DNA of 64,000 bases. Source: Synanceia verrucosa. Lineage: Eukaryota; Chordata; Actinopteri; Perciformes; Synanceiidae. The translations under genes and the position numbers were made by a program. The stretch covers positions 25,804,619-25,868,618 of the forward strand of contig CM056550.1 in NCBI GenBank assembly GCA_029721515.1, written 5' to 3'. Below the pieces are notes generated by a model. The model ran no database searches. It was not told the origin of the DNA and was given only the letters and a program-made list of their open reading frames with translations. This document shows, in pieces, positions 1 through 10,418 of the stretch (the first letter of the stretch is position 1; every line of letters starts with the position of its first letter).

Positions 1-50
1 GAATAAAATAAAAATGTCATTATGCTAATATGTGTTTGCTGTACTTATAG

Positions 51-3000
51 GATATAATGGCGGTTATGGCATAGCTGGTTTGGGTCTGGGACCTCGATAT
101 GGACACGGAGGAATGAAGGGGCCGAAGCCAGGTAGGACTATCCCTACTGTGCAAATGAAGAATATCTGAATGTGATTACATGTTCCTCCTCTGAACTTCT
201 GAACAGTTTCAGGCTATGGTGCTGCAGCTGGTGCATCCAATGGACAAGGTGTGAAACCCAATGGTAAATCTATAAATAATATCAAATACATCACATCCAC
301 TGAAAAGGCTCTAATGTTAGAATAATCTAAAATCACTGCATTGTAAAGGTTATGGTAGAGCCAGAGCCCCTAATGGGAATCGAGCTGTGCCAAATGGTGG
401 GACAACATGAAAGAAATTATTACTATATTTTTATCATTCCATTTGCAGTATGAAGTTAATTATTCGTGCTGTGCTTGGGGTCTTTTAAGGTTATGGATAC
501 CCCAGGGGTGGAGTCGCCAAGCCAGCAAAACAAGGTAAATGTCCACCAATGTACAGCATTACCTCTCTTGAGCTGTGTAGACTTATTGTATTTTTTAATC
601 ATTATTTTGGAAGAATATTTAAACCATTATCCATCTGTGAGTTACATAATTGATTTGAATTACTTTAACCTTTTAGGTTATGGCAATATTCCAAATGTAT
701 TTGGCGCCAAACCCAACGGTAAGGACTGACATTGATGATTCAAAATATTTTTTTTTTATTTTGATGGCATCTCAATCTGAATATGAAGTAATTTGCCTTC
801 ATGAATGCGTTACAGGATATGGAGCCACCAGAGGAGCTGCAATGAGACCTCAACCAGGTAACACTTGTTTTGTGTAGCTAACAAACAAGGATAAAGTTTG
901 ATAGGAGTGTTTTTGAAATGATTTCTTTAATTATAGGTTATGGAAATGGAGCGGTTCCCAATGGATATGGAGCTAAACCCAATGGTAACTGATCATATTT
1001 AGTGTTAATGTGTTATAAATGTTCCTCGTGAGTGTCCCTCTGTTTAAATGGGATGGTATATTTATGAAATGTTATGTTCGACCCAAGGTTATGGAGCTGC
1101 ACCTGGAGCGACCAAAAGCTATGGAGCCAAACTCAATTCACACTTTATACACAGTGACATATATTTTACTATTGCTATGTATGGAAGGTGTCAAAAAAAA
1201 TAAATAAAGTGAAATGCAACAAAGAAAAAGCTCCTCTACACCTCTTCAGGAAAACAATCATGTTCTTTACGGCTCTGCTGAACAGCTCTGAAACACAATA
1301 TACCAAAGACTACATAATTATTCTTTTAACCTGTTTTTCATTTAATTATGACACAGGAAATACATACATAAAAAGGAAATCACTTCATTTAATTCTTTGT
1401 TTGATCTGTTTTGGATTTAGGCACTTTAGATCTTCCATAACCACCAGCCTTGCTTACGTCTTGTATTGTTTTCTTTCTCTCGAGGTCATGGAGTTAGAAA
1501 CGGTGCTGCACTCGGTGGATATGGAGTTAATCCCAACGGTAATTTATTTCACTCATTACTAAACTCTTAATGTAATTTCTCAGATTAATCGAATCTTGTT
1601 TGCAGGATACGGAGGACCGAGCAGCGGCTCAAAACCACAAACTACCAAAGGAGTTGGAGCTGTGTCACCCAGTGAAGGAGCTAAAACACTCGGCACTGGT
1701 AAGAATAATTACATGATATGTATAATATTAAGTCCTTAGAGGATTTGGAAATTTGTTTATGAAAGTCTTGTGTGTCACAGGCTATGGTGCCACTGCTGGT
1801 GTAACAAACGGACAGTTTAACGCTGGTAAATGCTCCTGTACATGAATGCGTTTTCTGTCCCCTTCATCTGTGTGTGGTTACATTTCACTTGTTTGATGAA
1901 TTGGTCCATGTTTTCCATTTAAATTGAGTTGTCTCTCATCTCTGGTCTTCAGGCTACGGCATGATGCCAAACGGGAAGGGTACAAAAGGTGCAGGTGCAT
2001 CTAACGAAAAGGGCCTGAAAGGAGGAGTTTTCTCTCCTGAGCAGCCGAGTGCGACACCACAGGAGGCTATTGCTCCTCCACAAGTCATACCTGAAGAAGC
2101 AGCACTCGTTTCCCCACAGCCCACCAGTGGTATCCTTGTTATGGTGACACGGGAGAAATATCAAAAGCTGCCTTCACCTGAGCCACAAGGAAAAAGCTAC
2201 AAACAGACACCACTAATCCCTCAGGCTACACCAGAAGCAGCACCAGTGAGTCCTCAAAGCAAAGGCCCAAAGCCTGCACCTGAACCCACAGCTGAACCAG
2301 TACCCATGGTCACACAGGGCAAGGGTCCAAAGGCAGCAACATCTGGACCTGGACCGGTGGTTTCCCAGACCGATCCAGCACCAGAGCCGGCAGCAGTCCT
2401 CCCTCAAGGCAAGTGCCCCAAACCTCAATCTGTACAGGAAAGAATCCTCTAATATTTCAAATATCAAATATAATTAAAATACTTTCAAAATATTTTCTTG
2501 TGGGTGGTGCCACATACTGTATTTATTTTATACAAGTAATCTCTTGAAATGATTTCTTGTTTAATTTCTTCGAAATATAATATTACTATTTGTTGCTTGT
2601 GAAGCCACAATTAATTTTCCCTGGTTTTCACAGTACTTTAATGTCCAAAAAGCAAGCCACTATAGTTTATATTTGTCGAACTAATTAAACAAACTTTATT
2701 ATAATCTAAAAAAAAATGTTTACATTAAATTTGCAAACATCATCTAACTCTGGTTTTGAGTGGCAAAGGTGCCAAATTCTGCTGAATGAGACGTTTTAAT
2801 GTTTTATAATATGTTGCGTTTGAATTGTTTGATATGTTTTTAATGATATGTTTAATATGTTTTTAATGTGGATGAAATGTATGATCTCTAGGTTACGTGA
2901 CTGGAAGCGCTGTGCCTCAGCAAAAAGGTGCAGAGGCAGATGCTCTTTTTGGGGTAGACGGCACCAGCGAAGGGGACGCTGTCCCCGAAAGCACCAAATC

Positions 3001-6000
3001 CCTAAAACCCAAAGCTGTTCCTGAAACAGTGGCAGCTAAAAGCACAGGGAGCATCACTCCTGAAGAAACACTGGCTGTGGGAGTGCCTGAGCTCACACCA
3101 GAAGAAGCGAACATCAAAAGTCAGCCTGAGGTTGGACCTGACAGACTCGGGGTCAAAGGTCTCCCCGCTGGAGAAACTGGGGCAACTGGTAAACGAAATA
3201 CTGATTTAGGTGTTTATGAGCATTGTAATGCATGCGATAATGTTGCCTGTGTGTGTGTTTATCTCTAATGCTGTCTTGTTGAAACTGTTACCCAACTATG
3301 GCATATTTAAATAATCAACATGTCACTTATAAAGAGATGTTTTGCAGAGTATGCTTATAGCCTTGTGGTACAGAAGATATAATGTGTCAGAGCCAGGCTG
3401 TTTCCCTTTTTTTCCAGTCTTTATGCTAAGCTGAGCTAACGGTGTCCTGGCTGTGGCCTCATGTTTACTTTACAAATATGAGTAATATCAATCTTCACAC
3501 CCAAGAAAGTCATTAAAGTCCTGATCTGACAGATTGTCCTTCCTGATTTTCAGAGAACGGAGGAGGAGCGTCCGTCTCTAAGGGACAGGGAGCTAAACCT
3601 GGTAAACATTTCACTCTTTTCTTTCAACCATAGTTACTATGACAGTTGAAGCCCCACAGCTATTCATGTTCCTCTCAGGATGAAGTTTCATGTACCACTG
3701 TTGGCTCATAATTTTAATATATCAGGGACTTCTCAGCTTCATCAGCATTATAAATGTTGTTTCATCAAGCTTTCCAAGAAAAAAAAAAACACAACAATGC
3801 AAAGTCTTTTTTTCATTTGTAAAATCTGAGCATATGGCCTTTTAAAAGAAAAAAAAAACACTGGTTATTTTATTGGTATTTAACCCCTCCCATAGGGTTT
3901 TGATTAGGTACTAAAGTTAGAGATGGAAGCTGTTGTTCACTAATTCAGAGGTAAGTTGAGTTGGCCCAATTTTCCAGAAGTATGAGAAAAAAAAATTATG
4001 CATATGTCAATAACATGTGAATGCTTGAGTGGTTGGTTGTATGCAGACATGTCCACATGTATTTGTTTTACTTAGAAATTATTGCTTGAACTGTGTTAGT
4101 AATTCATGTTTACATTGATGTTGCAGACTGTGGACCATCAGGAGTACCAAATGGACAATGGATTAAAATACCAAGATCTGGTAAACTATTATATTCTCCA
4201 GCAGTTTAATCATCAGTTTAATAACATTTGCATACTAAAAGGTGCATTTATATTAAATTATATGTTATAGATGGAGGTAAATCTTTAGATAAACTGATTG
4301 TTTTTAGGACACATTAATAACTCTACATGAATTTATTGAGTATTAAACACAGAGTCATAGCAGATGATGAAAACTAAATTGTATTTATATGTACTCATTG
4401 TCTTTGAGGTTATAATTCAGGAGCTGGAGCATCTGCTGGCACAAACACAAAAGGTACTTAAACACCAGTGACTCATTTTACATCATATGAGTGTTTCTGT
4501 GATTATTTATTGATGATTCTGGTGTTCCTAACAAATATGGTGCTAAACCCAACGGTAAATCCATTTTACTCCTTACATATCCTTGTACAAAGCATATTTA
4601 CCATGGAGTATTTTGCAGATGATGATTGAAGTCTGCTATAGATTTGATCATGACTGGGTCCAATAGTAGTGACCCTGTGTTGTTTTTTAGGTAACGCAGC
4701 CAGAGCAGGAGGGTATACAAATGGAGGAGGAGCTCAAGCAAACAAACCAGGTGAGCTTAAGTATTAATTTACTGTGTCTATATAGTGTGTATTATGTTAT
4801 ACTATGTGGACTATGTGTGTATTGTTTACTTTTCCACAGTATGAAGGTAAATACCTTAATGACGTTCTGTTTATCCAAAGGTTATGGAGCTGGTGGCTAC
4901 ACTGTCCCTGGACTCAGCAATGGATATGGAACTGGTAACATCAATATACAGTGAATCTTGACATTTTCTCAGTTTCCTCTTTCCCTCCAGAGGAAATTTA
5001 GATGTGTTTTATCCTTCGTTTTGTGTGTATAGCAGGTTTCGGATATCCTTATTCAAGGAAACCAAAGCAACCTGGTGAGAGTTTTCATAGCAATTTAAAT
5101 TTAAACAGGAATAAGTATAATTTGAAGTGTGGAATGTGTTTTGATAAATGTTCTGTGCGGTCTAAGGTTACGGACAAGGTGCGTACCTCGGAGCTGGATA
5201 TGGAAATGGAAATTCATATGGAGGTACTGTATGTTTTAAGGACAAGCTATAAATTTGATAATAAGTTAGTTCATAAAAGTACTATAGGACTAAAAGTTAA
5301 TCTGGACACACAATAAAACTGTCTTTGAATTGTTTTAGTATAAATCTGAGTTTTTTTCTTTAACTTCTCAGGTAATACAGGTCTGGGTGAAGCAGGCAAG
5401 TCTCAGTCAGGTAATTCAGGTTTCATAGTTTACACCAACGCATAAATAGATAGAAAACAATGGTTTCTGCCCGTAAGCTCAGCATATCTATCAAAGATGC
5501 CCTAAACCAGTATATCACGTATGTTTTTTATTTTTTTACAGGGTATGGAAATGGCTACGGTGCTGGTGTGCAACCTGACTATGCAAGCAAGTACCATTTT
5601 ATGACTTTCATTTAATTTTGTGTGAATTACAGCAAAAGTAAACGTTTCTCTCTTTTTTTCAGGTCTTGGCCAAGGTGTACCCTCTGCTAATGGAAAATCA
5701 GGTATGATAGGAGGTAGAAAGTGAGGATGAATAATAAATCCATGGATCGTGAAATGGCAGAAATAATCCATATAATAATATAACTTCCTGTTGATTCTAC
5801 AGGCAGTGCCAAGCAGATGCCTTACAACGGAGCCCCAGTGGTCCCTGCTGGGTTAGATGGTAAGACATGCTGTCATATAAAGATATAATCTGACACTGAG
5901 CCAAGAAAAATAATGGTGTATGTGCCAAAACACAGAATAACAAAAATAACAAACATACAAGTATCCAAAATGCTGATATGCAATACATTTTGAGTTCAGT

Positions 6001-9000
6001 CTCAGTGTTTTTGTGTGTCTAAAGCATCAGTGATTATTCAGTCAAGTTTTATTGACAGAAATATATTAATATCTCAGGTCCAGTTTGAAGGTCTGTCAGT
6101 GTGTTTGCACTCGCTTCATTAATTTGCTGTTTATTAGGATCATTGAGTTGGTCTGAGCACTATATGTGCATGTTAGCAGACAATACATCTGATACACAAA
6201 CATCTTCTGTGTCCTCATGCAGGAATGAGCCAGTTTGAGCCTCAGTCTGCCGGCCTTGCTCCAAATGGAAAATTGAGCAGCATGTACCACGGTGGTATGT
6301 ATAACTTTCTCTATTTCAAATATGTATTAATGCAGAAAAAATACTCACATGCCTTAACGTTAACTATGAAAATGCAACACACCAGAACCAAAACCTTCTC
6401 TGCTGTTACAGGAATGGGTGGCTTGCCTTCCGGCGGTCAGACTCTTGGAATGGGTGCAAAGAAATCAAACACCAAGTACGGTGAGTGATTCTTGTTCATA
6501 TTTTCAACCTGGATGTGCGCTAACTATAAACTTCTTATTAATCATGTGTCAACCAACATTACTCTCCTTCCATCCACTTCTCTTATTCAGGCATTGGTGG
6601 GCTGCAGTTTGGTGGGCAACCCCTCAGTGCAGGAACTAACGGTGCAGGAAATTATGGTATGTCTACGATATGCTATAATTTCATGCTTCTTTTCATTGTG
6701 TTTATGTGCACCCTGCATGTTCTCTGGGTCTCAATGGAAACTGCAAACTCATACATTTGTAATATTTTGTATTTAAAATCATCGTTATAAGCTATTATGA
6801 ATCAATACAAGCATACAAGGTCAGTCTAATGAGTCCTTACGTGTCTCAACTGTTTGCCTTAATTCTCTTCAGGTTATGCTGGAAGCCCCTATGGACCGGC
6901 TGGTGAGGGCAAATCATCTGGAAAATATGGTGAGTCGTTTCTCAGACAAATGTTCCAGTGTTTTTGCCTCAAAGTCGGAAGTAAACCAAATCATCCTGGC
7001 ATGAGGTGATTTGTTCTGCACGCTGATCTATTAAGGTCTTATGTCTAGCCTGAGATGTTAATCATGTTAATTTAAAATACTTGCAGGTGGTCTTGGTGCC
7101 AGCATGGGAGGGGGGCCTGTGTCTGCACAGTACGGTCAGTGTGATGGGACAAACGGGTTTTGCTTTCACTGCAGTAGCCATTCCAGAAATGCACACACTG
7201 ATAAGCAGATGAATTTAAATCCACAATCTGTTTGAAAAGGCTTCTCCTTTCTGAGAGGTCATTTGATCACTTCTCATTGTTCGCCATCCATCTCTCATCA
7301 GGGTATGATGGGTTCCCCAAAGGTGGGCAACTCCTCGGCAGTAACGGAAACACAGCTGGCAAATATGGTGAATAATAAGCTGTGGTAACTGTTGTTGTGA
7401 TTTGCTTGCTACACACATTTAACCTTTTACTATTTATCTTCTTCCTCTGTTTCTCCATCTTTTCTGCAGGTTATGGAAGAATGCCGTATGAAGCTCAACC
7501 AGCTGGACTAAGCCCTGAAGCCATATCTACTGGCACATATGGTAAAAACTTTTTGACATGTTGGTAAATACTCTGATCAGCTTTTTTGTATGGTAAATAT
7601 ATAAATATAAAGCTATGGCCAGTAGTCGGCTAAGTTAGCATAAAGACTGTAAACGGGGAAACGGCTAGCCTTGTGTCCAAAGGAAAAAAAAATATTCCTC
7701 GGCTCAAAGAGCTAAATTAACTAACGGCTGGGATTTATGTCATATTTAGACACACAGACAGTAGTATCAATCATTTGATCTAACCCCTGGTAGAGTGAAG
7801 TGAAGATAAGTGTATATCCCACTTTTCTAGGTCGTTATTTGTGAAACTGTCAGAAACAAATAAAAAATAAGTCACAGCCATGAAACTTTTTTTGGTCAGG
7901 CATACTGAAACCATTGGCATTTTATTTTGTAATGTATTTAATCATATATTTCCTCCAGGTCAAGCTGGGTCACCATATCAACCTGAATCTCTTGGACTTG
8001 GGCGGAACAGAAAATTAACAAGCAAATATGGTGAGATCCAAAAATCATGACTGCCACCTTCTGTTTGTGTCTAGTTTGTTCATTTATTCGGTTTAACTTG
8101 TCATCCCCATGTGGCTGCCAAGGTGGTGCTGAAGTTCCTTATTCACCACAAACTCTTGGTTTTGGGAGTGAAGCACAATCTTTTGGGAAATATGGTACAG
8201 TACATTCTTGTATGTGTTAATACCATTCACATTTGAACATTTACTGAACAAGTGCTACTCTCTGAACAGGTAAGCAGGGACCACAGCCACTTGAATCTGC
8301 ATCTGAAGGCAGACCTGGAGGAGAGCATGGTAATCTAATCAGTTGGGTTAACGTGAGCATTTTTTCAACAGACATGTACTAACACTACATTTTGTTTGCC
8401 TTTAACAGATGCAGCTGCTTTACCTTATGAGCCTCTGCCTGTTGAGTCTGATTCAGCTGGAAATTCTTATGGTACATCAGAAAAAGAGTTTTCTTTTTGA
8501 GAGCCTCACAACAGAATATATAATGAATCTCTTACCTTCATTTTCTACTTACCTCTCAGTGAACGGAGAGGCACCCACACCAGCGATTGCTGTCGAAGGC
8601 GAAGGGATGTCTGCTGACAGATACAGTAAGTATATAGTGTGTATTTCTGCATGGTGGCTCAACTGCGTTCAGGTGATGTTTCACTGTTTGTCACTTTCGG
8701 AAAATGTGGGCTATATCAATGGACAAGTACAGCCAGAAGGTAAAACTGGGAAATTAATTAATTACAGACAGCATTAGTTGACACAGTTAACCTATTTTTT
8801 CCTCTATCTTACCTTTCGCTCCCTAGTTGTTGCATTTCCTGCAGCTGCCACTCCCGGCCCCACCCAGGCCTTCCCCTCTGTCCCATCCTATCTACCCGTT
8901 GAGTCCTTCACACCTGATGTAGCTCCTGCAGCAGGTGTTGACGACCTGCCCGACCCCGCGGGCACCGGTGACCTCATCTTGGACTCTGCACCGGCTACAG

Positions 9001-9525
9001 AAATGCAGGGTGTGGCTCAGGTGCCTGAGCAAACTGATGACCTGCTTCATCAGCAGCAGCTGCCAAGGCAGATACACATTCAGCAGCATCTCAAACTGCA
9101 TTTTCACCCAAAAGGCAAGTCCTGGAGAGGCCATAGTGCTATACTCTAAAGTAAAAGTTGCATGTTTTTACACATCAGACTCACTGCTCACCCTTCTCTT
9201 AAAGCTTTATATTTAATACCCTCAGTAAGAAAGCTGTTTCCAATAATGTAAAATTATCCCCTTAAGTTCAATGTGCCAAACAATGAAGTCTGGGAGATGC
9301 TTTGACATATGAAATAGTATAAGAAATATTCTAAGTAATTTGAAAACTTTGCCTAACACTTTCAATGGTTTCTTTTCTTTAGCTTCAGGAGTGAAGAACA
9401 ACAAATATGATTTGAATGGCTTCTTTGGGAATAGTGGCTATCAAGGTAAGACTCAAACTAAAAAAAATATATAATTTTCAGTTTGCTGCACAACCATCCC
9501 ACTCATCTTTCTCCACACAGGTTAA
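51..9525 (+). CDS. cmn: Calymmin-like Gly/Tyr/Pro-rich modular matrix protein, 5' truncated
   Basis: Secreted structural protein by composition; best match from memory is calymmin, a fish notochord-sheath protein. I see 38 exons: 51-131, 213-263, 349-396, 490-534, 677-718, 816-857, 937-984, 1485-1538, 1606-1698, 1781-1825, 1953-2408, 2892-3188, 3554-3601, 4127-4180, 4421-4453, 4691-4750, 4881-4934, 5036-5074, 5167-5223, 5372-5410, 5542-5586, 5663-5701, 5803-5859, 6223-6294, 6412-6480, 6591-6656, 6873-6929, 7087-7134, 7302-7367, 7470-7541, 7959-8030, 8123-8194, 8270-8329, 8409-8471, 8560-8625, 8827-9114, 9383-9445, 9521-9525. Every internal exon is a multiple of 3 and starts and ends in phase 1, so each is removable without frameshift. 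Most begin with GYG; early ones end in KPNG, late ones in KYG. About 988 codons here; the signal peptide lies off the window. No elastin VPGVG or KAAK crosslink motifs are seen. Symbol is tentative; exon structure is solid. Confidence 0.7.
1088..1138 (+). pseudogene. Decayed module exon with lost splice donor
   Basis: An in-frame 51-nt module follows a good acceptor (AAG before GTTATGGAGC) and encodes GYGAAPGATKSYGAKLN. Sister exons end AAACCCAATG then GTAA; here that position reads AAACTCAATT then CACA, so the GT donor is gone. The module keeps phase and length divisible by three. It is probably skipped in the mRNA unless a cryptic donor is used. Confidence 0.6.
3345..3530. repeat. Teleost interspersed repeat copy in calymmin-like gene intron
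   Basis: The stretch around AGTCTTTATGCTAAGCTGAG and the following 'cctggctgtggcctcatgtt' resembles a repeat I recognise from many teleost genomes. A related copy in the opposite orientation occurs at 7612-7815 (TTAGCATAAAGACTG). Boundaries are approximate. Confidence 0.5.
4522..4554 (+). pseudogene. Decayed module exon with lost splice acceptor
   Basis: A 33-nt phase-1 module encoding GVPNKYGAKPNG ends with a perfect sister-type donor (AACCCAACG then GTAAAT), but the base pair before it is TG (TTCTG) where the other exons have AG. Length is divisible by three. Without an AG it should be skipped. Confidence 0.55.
7612..7815. repeat. Second copy of the intronic teleost repeat, inverted
   Basis: Contains GTTAGCATAAAGACTG and GGGGAAACGGCTAGCC, the reverse complement of the motif order seen at 3345-3530, followed by a stretch with ACACAGACAGTAGTATCAATC comparable to the right side of the first copy. 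Lies in the 417-bp intron after the exon at 7470-7541. Confidence 0.5.
8701..8739 (+). pseudogene. Module exon with GG instead of AG acceptor
   Basis: A 39-nt phase-1 module encoding ENVGYINGQVQPEG has a good donor (GTAAAA) and a pyrimidine-rich upstream stretch (TCACTTTC) ending in GG rather than AG. An AG acceptor 28 nt upstream (after 8672) would give a 67-nt exon that breaks the frame, so that alternative is disfavoured. Either the exon is dead, or it uses a rare noncanonical acceptor. Confidence 0.5.
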
Positions 9526-9919
9526 CCCTGCAGACAACGACAAGTAATCATTTTTTGCCGTTGTACATGATATTTTTTGGATGTTTCTTAATTGTATATT
9601 TTTATTTACTTCTGATTGTTGAACAGTCCTGGTATATGTGTGTTTGTAGGTGTGAAACAGCATTTAATAATTTTAAGTTGTTAGGTTTTCTGTTTTTGTA
9701 TATTTTTATTCACCCCTGCATTTCCTTCTTGTTCTGCAAGAATGTGTTCGTGTACATATGGAGTTTATCTGCTGCATATAGTCAGTGTTTTTGATTGAAT
9801 CAGTCAGTTTTGCCTGATATACCAACTCAAAATAATTCAGTCTAATTTATTTTGCATGGGAGTGTTTTTTTTTACTACTTGTGGCAAACATCTGTTTATT
9901 AGTGTACAGAATTTGATTG

Positions 9920-9925
9920 AATAAA
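9920..9925 (+). terminator. Polyadenylation signal of the calymmin-like gene
   Basis: AATAAA about 395 bases after the stop codon at 9523-9525, with no other gene between. The 9526-9919 stretch is AT-rich and is best read as the 3' UTR. Confidence 0.6.
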
Positions 9926-10418
9926 ACCAATGACTACAACAGTAAAACAAAAAACCTTTGTGTGTTTCTTCACATTTAGTTTGCTAAAGCATAAGCAAAA
10001 AAAAAACAACCACCCCTGAAAGTGTTGTAATTGCCAGATCATCTGGAAAGCATGAGGAGTAGGAGCATATGAGCAGTTCATAATAAGATAATAAGGGAAA
10101 TACACCTATGCTGACATTGAGATGTGAGCTGTGACAAGGAGCAGTTGTGGTAGTGCACATGGCTTTTTGTGAGGATTACCCCAGCTTAGGGATAAAGGCC
10201 CTTTGCTGATTGGCCCTACTGAAAGCATGCCACTTGGCCAGCTCAACAGGTTGCTTGCTTGGGAATTATACCTGTCCAACGATGGATTTCAGGGTGCAGA
10301 ATTTGTGGCTCGTTGTGGTCATGACTGTGCCTCAGAGTCCTGAGCTTGGCCTCGTTTAGGATGGTGAGGAACCTGTGCTGTCAACTAAATGTGAGGGCAC
10401 TGGCAGCAGGAAGTCGTG
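9926..10418. other. Intergenic spacer and paqr4 upstream region
   Basis: No convincing coding exon. It must contain the paqr4 promoter and 5' UTR, but I see no clear TATA box or CpG-rich block. Confidence 0.5.

Noticed and set aside
1961..2452. A separate 163-codon Pro-rich gene ending at 2452
   Set aside because: Its body is the long calymmin-like exon 1953-2408; the last 14 codons are intron read-through past a GC donor.
8673..8739. 67-nt exon using the AG at 8671-8672
   Set aside because: Length is not divisible by three and its reading frame does not continue the protein.
51..9525. Regularly spaced short GYG modules resembling a CRISPR-like or tandem minisatellite array
   Set aside because: Modules are bounded by splice sites, separated by unrelated introns of varied length, and read in one frame: these are exons.
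51..9525. Elastin or collagen gene
   Set aside because: No VPGVG, no Lys-Ala crosslink exons, no GXY triplet runs; Tyr is far too frequent in GYG/KYG contexts.
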